From Rhizobium herbae (GTDB taxonomy: Bacteria; Pseudomonadota; Alphaproteobacteria; Rhizobiales; Rhizobiaceae): DNA of 64,000 nt. Of this stretch, positions 54,217 through 60,930 are shown piece by piece; the stretch's first letter is position 1; every line of letters begins with the position of its first letter. The notes below the pieces were generated by a model. That model saw only the letters and a program-made list of their open reading frames with translations. It was not told the origin of the DNA and did no database searches. The stretch lies in assembly GCF_017873135.1 (NCBI RefSeq), contig NZ_JAGGJV010000005.1, forward strand, positions 186,001-250,000. Direction: 5' to 3'. The position numbers and the translations under genes are program-made.

Positions 54217-55551
54217 TTATCTGGCAGCGGCGGCGGCCACCGGTTCCTGAACGCGGCCGCTAAGCGAAAAGGCAAGGACCGCCGACAGCAGCAGCAATCC
54301 ACCGACGATGAACATCGGCAGTTGGTAGACACCCGTCGAATCCTTGACCAGACCGGTGATATAGGGCGCCGCGAAGCCTGCGATATTGCCGATCGTGTTG
54401 ATCAGCGCGATGCCGGCGGCGGCAGCCGGGCCGGTGAGGAAGCGTGACGGGATCGCCCAGAAGTTCGGCAGGGCCGCGAAGATCGAGCATGCCGTGATGG
54501 TGATGACCAGAATGGTCGCCTCGGGTGATCCCATGTACAGCGCGATCGGGATGCTGATGGCGCCGGTGAGCGCCGGAATGCCGATATGCCAGACCTTGAC
54601 GCCACGCCTGGAAGCATCGCGGCTCCAGAAGAACAGGGCCACGGCGGCGGGAAGATAGGGGATGGCGGTGATCAGGCCCTTGTCGAACACGTCGAACTTG
54701 GTGCCGAATTTCGCTTCGAAACCGGCGATGATGGTCGGCAGGAAGAAGGCGAGCGCATAAAGACCATAGATCAGGCCGAAATAGATCGCCGAGAGCAGCC
54801 AGACGCGGCTATCGGTAAACGCGAGGCGCATCATGCCTCCGTGGGCGGCGGTCTTGGCCTTGTCTTCGGTGGCGAGTTCCTTGTTCAGCCAGTCCTTTTC
54901 CGTCTGCGTCAGCCACGTGGCATCATCCGGCTTGTCGACGAGGTAGAACCAGGCGACGATGCCGACGATGATTGCAGGGACTGCGACGCCGAAGAACATG
55001 ATCCGCCAGCCTTCCAGCCCGAACGCCCCATGTGCCTGGATGAGCATGGCTGCGAGCGGAGCGCCGATCACGGTCGTCAGCGGCTGTGCCAGATAGAAAA
55101 GCGCCAGGATCTTGTTGCGGTGCCGGGCCGGAACCCACATGCTGAGAAACAGGATCGCGCCCGGGAAGAAGCCGGCTTCGGCCACGCCGAGCAGGAAGCG
55201 CAGCACGTAGAGCTCCGTCGCGCTGCTGACCCAGGTGAAGAGAAGCGCGACAATGCCCCAGGTCACCATGATGCGGGCAAGCCAGCGCCGCGCGCCATAT
55301 TTGTGAAGCGCAAGGTTGCTGGGGATTTCGAGCACGATATAGCCGAAGAAGAAGATGCCCGCAGCAAAGCCGAACTGGGCCGCTGTCAGCGCAAGGTCCG
55401 ACGTCATGCCGTTCGGGCCGGCAAACGAGATCGCGGTGCGATCGAGGAAGTTGATGAAGAACATCAAGGCGATAAACGGTACAAGCCGTTTTGACACCTT
55501 GGCGATGGCCGATCGCTCGACCTGTGAGATTTCTTTGGTTTTGGAATGCAT
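54217..55551 (-). CDS. MFS transporter, anion:cation symporter (ACS) family
   Basis: A 444-residue, 12-helix major facilitator. GGGAGGAAC precedes the ATG at 55551. The N-terminal RLVPFIALMFFINFLDRTAISFA and the motif-A-like loop LALHKYGARRWLARIM, with GVAEAGFFPGAILFLSMWVP in helix 4, match the ACS group that imports tartrate, phthalate, glucarate, 4-hydroxyphenylacetate and similar organic acids with H+. The divergent LysR-type gene with a shared 215-base control region probably regulates it. No catabolic enzymes are adjacent, so the substrate is not indicated. Confidence 0.88.
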   Translation of the reverse strand: MHSKTKEISQVERSAIAKVSKRLVPFIALMFFINFLDRTAISFAGPNGMTSDLALTAAQFGFAAGIFFFGYIVLEIPSNLALHKYGARRWLARIMVTWGIVALLFTWVSSATELYVLRFLLGVAEAGFFPGAILFLSMWVPARHRNKILALFYLAQPLTTVIGAPLAAMLIQAHGAFGLEGWRIMFFGVAVPAIIVGIVAWFYLVDKPDDATWLTQTEKDWLNKELATEDKAKTAAHGGMMRLAFTDSRVWLLSAIYFGLIYGLYALAFFLPTIIAGFEAKFGTKFDVFDKGLITAIPYLPAAVALFFWSRDASRRGVKVWHIGIPALTGAISIPIALYMGSPEATILVITITACSIFAALPNFWAIPSRFLTGPAAAAGIALINTIGNIAGFAAPYITGLVKDSTGVYQLPMFIVGGLLLLSAVLAFSLSGRVQEPVAAAAAR

Positions 55552-55669
55552 AAGAGTTCCTCCCTTGGTTGCAAGGCTTCTCCGGCAGCACCGTCTTTCA
55601 GCGCTGATGACAGAGTGGAAACTCCATTTCCCCTTCCATGACCCGTCCTCGATACGCATGTGCCTTCAA

Positions 55670-55710
55670 ATTGCCGCAACTCCTAAAGGAATGTATAGGT
55701 CGGCGGCAAT
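55670..55710. promoter_or_regulatory. Inverted repeat in MFS-LysR divergent promoter
   Basis: ATTGCCGC (55670-55677) and GCGGCAAT (55703-55710) are perfect eight-base arms 25 bases apart, centred in the 215-base divergent gap. It is a candidate LysR-type operator, whose half-sites are often this widely spaced. Confidence 0.45.
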
Positions 55711-55766
55711 CGATTTAATCTCGCCATCGTGTGAGAAAAAGTCACAGCTTGTCCGGGAGATTTCGT

Positions 55767-56651
55767 TTGACCAAGACGCTGCCATCGCTGAATGCCCTCA
55801 AAGCCTTCGAGGCGGTCGCGCGCCATCGTTCGATGACGCTTGCTGCCGATGAACTCTTCGTCACCCACGGCGCGGTCAGCCGGCACATCAAGTCATTGGA
55901 GGAAACGCTGGGCGTCCTGCTTGTCAACCGGAAGGCGCGATCGACGGAGCCGACGCTGGAGGGGCTGCGCCTTGCGGAGGGGCTGGCGAGCGCCTTCAGC
56001 CTGATGCAGGCAAGCGTCGAACGTGTTCGTCCAGGCCCGCTGACGTTGTCCTGTTCTTCCTCGATCATGATGGGGTGGATCATCCCGCGTATCGGCCAGT
56101 TCCACGAGCGCCATCCGCATATCGAGCTGCAGTTCAACATGAATTTCGACCGGATCGATTTCGTGCGCGACAAGATCGGGCTGGCGATCCGCTCCAGCAT
56201 CATCGAGCCTCCCGAGGACGCGGTGATACGGGAGCTTGGCGGCGAGGCGATCGGACCGGTCTGCTCGCCGGAATATCTGGCGCAGGTGCAGCTTTCACAG
56301 CCGAAGGACCTGGAAGCGGCGATGCTTCTGTCTACCCGAACCCGGCCGCAGGCCTGGCGAGACTGGCAGACTGTCGCTGAAGAAACCGACCTGGTGCTTG
56401 AGCCGCGATCGAGCTTCGATCACTTCTACCTGCTGATTCAGGCCGCGGCCTGTGGGCTCGGCGTCGCCACCGTACCGCAGATGCTGGTGTTGGATCAGCT
56501 CGCATCGGGGCGGCTGGTGGCCCCCTTCGGCTTTAGGCCGGGACCGCGCCGGCTGGTGCTGTGGATCGCCCCGCATGTGGCGGGACGGCCGGATGCCCTG
56601 GCGCTGGAGCGCTGGCTGATCGAAGAAATGCATGCCCGGCCGGACAATTGA
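55767..56651 (+). CDS. LysR-type transcriptional regulator (GcvA-like)
   Basis: A 294-residue regulator. The TTG at 55767 follows GGGAGA with good spacing and gives the usual GcvA-type start (TKTLPSLNALKAFEAVARH). The winged helix is MTLAADELFVTHGAVSRHIK with recognition helix to about residue 50. The effector-binding domain starts near 90 and includes SSSIMMGWIIPRIGQFHERH and AAACGLGVATVPQ. It is divergent from the MFS gene and is its likely regulator. The co-inducer is unknown. Confidence 0.9.
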   Translation: MTKTLPSLNALKAFEAVARHRSMTLAADELFVTHGAVSRHIKSLEETLGVLLVNRKARSTEPTLEGLRLAEGLASAFSLMQASVERVRPGPLTLSCSSSIMMGWIIPRIGQFHERHPHIELQFNMNFDRIDFVRDKIGLAIRSSIIEPPEDAVIRELGGEAIGPVCSPEYLAQVQLSQPKDLEAAMLLSTRTRPQAWRDWQTVAEETDLVLEPRSSFDHFYLLIQAAACGLGVATVPQMLVLDQLASGRLVAPFGFRPGPRRLVLWIAPHVAGRPDALALERWLIEEMHARPDN

Positions 56652-56665
56652 ACAACCGGGCATGC
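56630..56665. terminator. Hairpin shared by convergent LysR and peroxiredoxin genes
   Basis: GCATGCCCGG (56630-56639) pairs perfectly with CCGGGCATGC (56656-56665). It overlaps the end of the LysR coding sequence. On the minus strand it is followed by ATTTCTTC, which fits termination of the peroxiredoxin transcript. Confidence 0.6.
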
Positions 56666-56673
56666 CTGGAAAA

Positions 56674-57159
56674 TCAGATCTGTTCCAGCATCGCCGCCGC
56701 TGCCGAAACGGTCGCCTGACCGGGGCTTTCCTCGACGTTCAGCGTCTTTACCACGCCGTCTTCCACCAGCATCGAATAGCGCTTGGAACGCAGGCCGAGC
56801 GTGCCGGCGGACAGGTCGATGTCCATGCCGAGCGCCTTGGTGAAGGCGGCGTTCCAGTCGGAGAGGAAATGGATCTTGCCCAGGCCGCCGGACGCGGTTG
56901 CCCAGGCGCCCATGACGTGAAGGTCGTTGACAGAGACAACGGCGATGTCATCGACGCCGCGCGCAAGGATGGCGTCGCGGTTCTCGAGATAGCCGGGCAG
57001 GTGATTGAGCGAGCAGGTCGGCGTGAAGGCGCCGGGAACGGCAAAGAGCACGACCTTCTTGCCGGCAAACAGCTGTTCGGTGGTGATTTCGACCGGGCCA
57101 TCGGCGGTCTTTTCCTTGAAGGTGGCGGCAGGCAGCTTGTCTCCGACGGAAATGGTCAC
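56674..57159 (-). CDS. Peroxiredoxin, Prx5 type with a single cysteine
   Basis: A 161-residue thiol peroxidase reducing H2O2 and organic peroxides. The GTG at 57159 follows AAGGAG; the frame is open further upstream without family sequence. The peroxidatic cysteine is C49 in VPGAFTPTCS, with the supporting Thr and a late Arg (GLRSKRYSM). There is no other cysteine in the protein, so it must use an external thiol such as glutathione or glutaredoxin as resolving partner, unlike human Prx5. It is often annotated as a hybrid-type Prx without the glutaredoxin domain. Confidence 0.9.
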   Translation of the reverse strand: MTISVGDKLPAATFKEKTADGPVEITTEQLFAGKKVVLFAVPGAFTPTCSLNHLPGYLENRDAILARGVDDIAVVSVNDLHVMGAWATASGGLGKIHFLSDWNAAFTKALGMDIDLSAGTLGLRSKRYSMLVEDGVVKTLNVEESPGQATVSAAAAMLEQI

Positions 57160-57236
57160 GGTCTCACTCCTTGAGGTTTTTTCGGGAAGGCAGAGCGCAT
57201 CGGCTCCGCTGGGTCGCAAAGGAATATAGATTCGGC

Positions 57237-58082
57237 TCAGTCAAAGGCAAGCGGGGTTTGCATGCTCCGGCCGCCGATCCTGGCGACGAGCAGGACCGAG
57301 CCGCTTTTCAGCGCCCCGCCTTTTGCGGGTATCCGCACCGGTATGTCCGCAGTCACCTGGCCATTTGCCGTTGTGAGGTTTTCGGCCTTTCCGAAGTTGT
57401 AGCCCGGTGGGCCGGCGAGGAAAAGTTCGGGCGGCGTGGTCTCGTTTGTCGGAGGCAGCAGAAGCGAGATGCGCATGCGCTTGCCCGCCGGATCGAAACT
57501 GGCAGCGGTTACCTTGAACGTATCGGACGGCTCCTCCGGCAGGGCGGACACGGCATCGGCGATCCGCGCCTTGTCGAGCGGGTTCTCCGCCAGCCCTGCG
57601 GGCAGGGGCAGGCTGAGATCGGCCTGAACCGGAATGCAGATATCCTTGCAGATGCCGAGGAACACCGAGGCCTTCAGCGTCACGTCGCCGGCCTTTTCGC
57701 GTTTCAGCGAGAGCGGAAACGCCACCGACTGGTCGTAGCCGGTATAGCTTGCGATGCCGTCGTCAAAAGCCTTCGGTGCTGGAAACCGCATGCCCGAAAA
57801 AGAGATGCCATCCTGCGGGTCGACGGTCACCTGCGGCGGGATGCCGCTGGCACCCGGTTCAAGCCAATAGGTTTTCCAGCCGGGCTTCAGCCGGATGTCG
57901 AGAATGGCCGGGATCGCCCCGTCCGGCTCCGGCCTGTCGGCGACGATACGCACGGCGCCACCTTCTGACTGCACCCATTCGCTCTGCGCGGAATTTGCGG
58001 CAGGGACGATAAAAAAATACGCTGAAAGGGTTGCCAGCGCCGTCAAATGAGTCGCATTCTCTAGGAGGCGATGATGTTTCAT
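57237..58082 (-). CDS. Periplasmic protein with DsbD N-terminal-like domain (ScsB-like)
   Basis: A 281-residue exported protein (signal peptide about 1-31, hydrophobic LATLSAYFFIVPAANSA). The fold segments match the N-terminal domain of DsbD/ScsB proteins: GAIPAILDIRLKPGWKTYWL, then SGIPPQVTVDPQDGI and VFLGICKDICIPVQADLSLP. The cysteine pair C145 and C149 (C-x3-C) corresponds to the redox pair of the DsbD alpha domain. It is free-standing, without the membrane reductant domain, so it may accept electrons from a separate CcdA- or ScsB-like protein. It is divergent from yqgE. Confidence 0.82.
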   Translation of the reverse strand: MKHHRLLENATHLTALATLSAYFFIVPAANSAQSEWVQSEGGAVRIVADRPEPDGAIPAILDIRLKPGWKTYWLEPGASGIPPQVTVDPQDGISFSGMRFPAPKAFDDGIASYTGYDQSVAFPLSLKREKAGDVTLKASVFLGICKDICIPVQADLSLPLPAGLAENPLDKARIADAVSALPEEPSDTFKVTAASFDPAGKRMRISLLLPPTNETTPPELFLAGPPGYNFGKAENLTTANGQVTADIPVRIPAKGGALKSGSVLLVARIGGRSMQTPLAFD

Positions 58083-58243
58083 GATGCTGAGGCTTATCGG
58101 TTTTGGGGCATGGTTGAAAGATGCCCACTTTCACCTCCGGATCATTTTCTCTTGATGAAGATGGGATGGAAGCGCCGATGACGGTCCGCAAACCAAAAGA
58201 CGAGGGTGGGAACGCTTTTCAATTGACAAAGAAGGCTAACACC

Positions 58244-58846
58244 ATGATGGCGACGTTCCAGAAGAAACGCGAGCGCGGTTTGCTAGACGGTCAGTTCCTG
58301 ATCGCCATGCCGGGCATGTTCGACAGCAATTTTTCCCGCACTGTCATCTTTGTCTGCGCCCATTCGAATGACGGCGCCATGGGGTTCGTACTCAATCGTC
58401 CGCAGCGGCTGACCTTCCCGGATGTTCTCCTGCATCTGCGGATCATCGATCAGCCCGAGGTGATCCGGCTGCCCGGCATTACCCGTGATTTCCAGATCCA
58501 GACCGGCGGGCCGGTCGAGACAGGGCGTGGTTTCGTCCTTCATTCGGACGACTATCTGAGCGAATCCAGCATTCCTGTCAGCGACGATATCTGCCTGACG
58601 GCAACCCTCGATATCGTCCGCGCCATCTCGCGCGGCGAAGGGCCGTCCAAGGCGATGATGATGCTCGGCTATGCCGGCTGGGGTGCCGGCCAGCTCGAAA
58701 ACGAGATCGCCAACAATGGCTGGCTCAATTGCCCGGCGAACGAAGAACTGATCTTCGACCGCGATCTCGGCGACAAATATGACCGGGCCCTGGCGCTGAT
58801 GGGCGTTGCCCCGGCCATGCTGTCGGTGGATGCCGGCCACGCCTGA
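58244..58846 (+). CDS. YqgE/AlgH family protein (UPF0301)
   Basis: A 200-residue cytoplasmic protein. Core sequences are [57 protein letters not shown] and [20 protein letters not shown], all characteristic of YqgE/AlgH. AlgH was linked to alginate regulation in Pseudomonas, but the biochemical role is unknown. The start at 58244 gives the typical family length; an ATG 22 codons upstream (58178, with GGAAG before it) is also possible. Confidence 0.9.
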   Translation: MMATFQKKRERGLLDGQFLIAMPGMFDSNFSRTVIFVCAHSNDGAMGFVLNRPQRLTFPDVLLHLRIIDQPEVIRLPGITRDFQIQTGGPVETGRGFVLHSDDYLSESSIPVSDDICLTATLDIVRAISRGEGPSKAMMMLGYAGWGAGQLENEIANNGWLNCPANEELIFDRDLGDKYDRALALMGVAPAMLSVDAGHA

Positions 58847-58965
58847 CCGGCCGATTTTTTCCGCCTTTCCAAAGTTCTCCCGGAACAATTTGAGCAGCTC
58901 CTCGTTTTCCCGTGGCAAGGACATGACGCTTCGATCCTGTCCTCAACCTCTCAAGGAGACTGATC

Positions 58966-59157
58966 ATGGGTAGCACTTCCGACAAGATTTCCGGCGCCGC
59001 CAATCAGGTTGCAGGCAAGGCCAAGCAGGCTGCCGGCAAGGCAACCGGCAGCGACAAGTTGCGCGCTGAAGGCAAGGGCCAGGAGGTCAAGGGCAAGGTC
59101 CAGACGGCAACCGGCAAGGCGAAGGATGCCGTGAAGGGCGTCGTTGATCGCATTTAA
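58966..59157 (+). CDS. CsbD family stress-response protein
   Basis: A 63-residue, lysine-rich, highly helical protein made of repeated [12 protein letters not shown]-like units: [20 protein letters not shown], then [20 protein letters not shown] and VKGVVDRI. CsbD proteins are sigma-B or general-stress induced in many bacteria and are of unknown molecular role. AAGGAG precedes the ATG. Neighbouring genes give no further clue. Confidence 0.9.
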   Translation: MGSTSDKISGAANQVAGKAKQAAGKATGSDKLRAEGKGQEVKGKVQTATGKAKDAVKGVVDRI

Positions 59158-59261
59158 TTTGAGTTTTGCCGCCGATCATCGTTGCAAATGGCGACGGCGG
59201 CTCCAAGGTGCGCGAATCGACTGTCCTGACGGGTTCAACTGGATGGAAGATTTCAGCGCCG

Positions 59262-59294
59262 ATGCCCGCTGTGCTTCGCGCGGCGGGCATTTTC
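59262..59294 (+). terminator. Hairpin terminator after CsbD gene
   Basis: ATGCCCGC (59262-59269) pairs perfectly with GCGGGCAT (59283-59290) and is followed by TTTC. It lies about 105 bases after the csbD-family stop and before the zinc peptidase gene. Confidence 0.65.
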
Positions 59295-59374
59295 TATGGT
59301 TATGATTCTTTTGTTTTTTCGGCATTCAGTCTTTCAATATTAAATACACGCGATTATCGGGCGAGGCCATTTCC

Positions 59375-60451
59375 ATGAGACTTTACGAATGCGGCAATTG
59401 CGGAAATCCCGTTCATTTCGACAATCGCGTTTGCATCAACTGCGGCTCGCAGCTTGGTTTCCTGCCCGATAGCATGTCCATGCAGGCGCTGAGGCCGGCA
59501 GGCGGCGATGTGTGGCAGGCATCCTCGCGCCAGCAGGCGGATGTCCGCTTCTGCGCCAATGCCGCGCATGATACCTGCAACTGGCTGATTTCCTCCAACG
59601 ATAATCATGTCTATTGCCAGGCCTGCCGCTACAACCGCATCGTTCCGGTGACGGACAATCCCGAAGGGCTGGCGCGCTGGCAGAAGATCGGCCAGGCGCA
59701 ACGGCATCTGTTCTATTCCCTGCTGCGCTGGAACCTGCCGCGGCCGGGCCGCGACGCCGATCCGCAGGGCGGGCTGGCCTTCGATTTCCTGGCCGACGAA
59801 GTCGATGCCAACGGCTATCTGGTCCCGGCCATGACCGGTCACGAGGATGGCCTGATCAGCTTGCGGGCGGCGGAAGCCAATGATGCGACGCGCGAAAGCG
59901 TGCGGGTGTCGATGAACGAGCCATACCGTACGCTGCTTGGTCATTTCCGCCATGAGATCGGTCACTTCTATTGGGCCCAGCTTGTTCGCGACGATCGGAC
60001 GCTGAACGAGGCGCGCGCGCTGTTCGGTGACGAGACGGTGGACTATGCGGAGGCGCTCAAGCGCAACTACGAGCAGGGGCCTCCGATAGACTGGCAGGCA
60101 AGCTTCATCAGCACCTATGCCAGCGCCCACCCGGCCGAGGACTTCGCCGAATGCTGGGCGCATTTCTTCCATATCGTCGATACGCTGGAAACGGCAGGCT
60201 CCTTTGGGCTTTCAACGGAACCACGGCGCCACGGCGGCATGGCGGCGGAAATCGATTTCGATCCGTATCGGGCGGAGAGTGCGCAAACGCTCGTCGATGC
60301 CTGGGTACCGCTCAGCGTGGCGCTGAACAGCATCCAGCGCAGCATGGGCCAGCCCGACAGCTATCCCTTCGTACTCTCGCCACCGGTGGTGCAGAAGCTG
60401 GATTTCATCAATCGGTTGATCCGGCGGGCTGGGGCTGTGTACGGGCAGTAA
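59375..60451 (+). CDS. Putative zinc-binding metallopeptidase with N-terminal zinc ribbons
   Basis: A 358-residue protein with no signal peptide. The N-terminus holds a four-cysteine ribbon (C6, C9, C20, C23 in YECGNCG and CINCGSQLG) and a second cysteine set (RFCANAAHDTCNW, YCQACRYN at about 60-85). The peptidase core has HEIGH at 193-197 (FRHEIGHFYW) with a downstream acidic segment HPAEDFAECWAHFFHI that may give the third ligand. This is the Peptidase_Mx-like family of putative zinc peptidases. The biological substrate is unknown. Confidence 0.85.
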   Translation: MRLYECGNCGNPVHFDNRVCINCGSQLGFLPDSMSMQALRPAGGDVWQASSRQQADVRFCANAAHDTCNWLISSNDNHVYCQACRYNRIVPVTDNPEGLARWQKIGQAQRHLFYSLLRWNLPRPGRDADPQGGLAFDFLADEVDANGYLVPAMTGHEDGLISLRAAEANDATRESVRVSMNEPYRTLLGHFRHEIGHFYWAQLVRDDRTLNEARALFGDETVDYAEALKRNYEQGPPIDWQASFISTYASAHPAEDFAECWAHFFHIVDTLETAGSFGLSTEPRRHGGMAAEIDFDPYRAESAQTLVDAWVPLSVALNSIQRSMGQPDSYPFVLSPPVVQKLDFINRLIRRAGAVYGQ

Positions 60452-60507
60452 GGGTGTCCGGTCAGCCTTTTGGTGGATGTCTGTGCTGGGGCACTCACTG
60501 CGTTGTG

Positions 60508-60903
60508 CTACCGGATCGTCGCCAGTATTTCCTCGGCCACTTCAGGAAGTTCTTCGGCAATGTCGTGATCGCTTGGGTACTCTACTAAACGTAGCAACTC
60601 CTTCTGAAAATCCTCCTTCAGATCTCTTGGCCATTGTGCAACGATCAGATGAAGGCAAAAATATTTGAATGGCCCATCATCGCCTTGCAGCACTCGTTGC
60701 ACTGCGGGCTTAAGAGGCGCACCGATAGAGACAAGAAAATCGGCCAAGGGCTTGGCGATCGGCCAGTTGCCATCTGCGGTCCAGTCGAGAAGATCATCCA
60801 ATATTGGAATTATGGAAGACAAGCTGGCCTCCCGAAGGGCATCAACTGCTTCCAGGTCGTGTTTGCTTTTCGGAATTAGGTCTCGAATGCTTGTCACTTC
60901 CAT
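60508..60903 (-). CDS. DUF5071 domain protein
   Basis: A 131-residue soluble, acidic, helical protein. The sequence LIPKSKHDLEAVDALREASL, then IIPILDDLLDWTADGNWPIA and KPLADFLVSIGAPLKPAVQR matches the DUF5071 pattern, a HEAT-like small domain of unknown function. GC content seems lower than in neighbours. It is isolated between a convergent peptidase gene and the c-di-GMP gene 27 bases upstream on the same strand. Confidence 0.75.
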   Translation of the reverse strand: MEVTSIRDLIPKSKHDLEAVDALREASLSSIIPILDDLLDWTADGNWPIAKPLADFLVSIGAPLKPAVQRVLQGDDGPFKYFCLHLIVAQWPRDLKEDFQKELLRLVEYPSDHDIAEELPEVAEEILATIR

Positions 60904-60930
60904 CCGCCCAACTCGTCTCGCATTAAGCGC

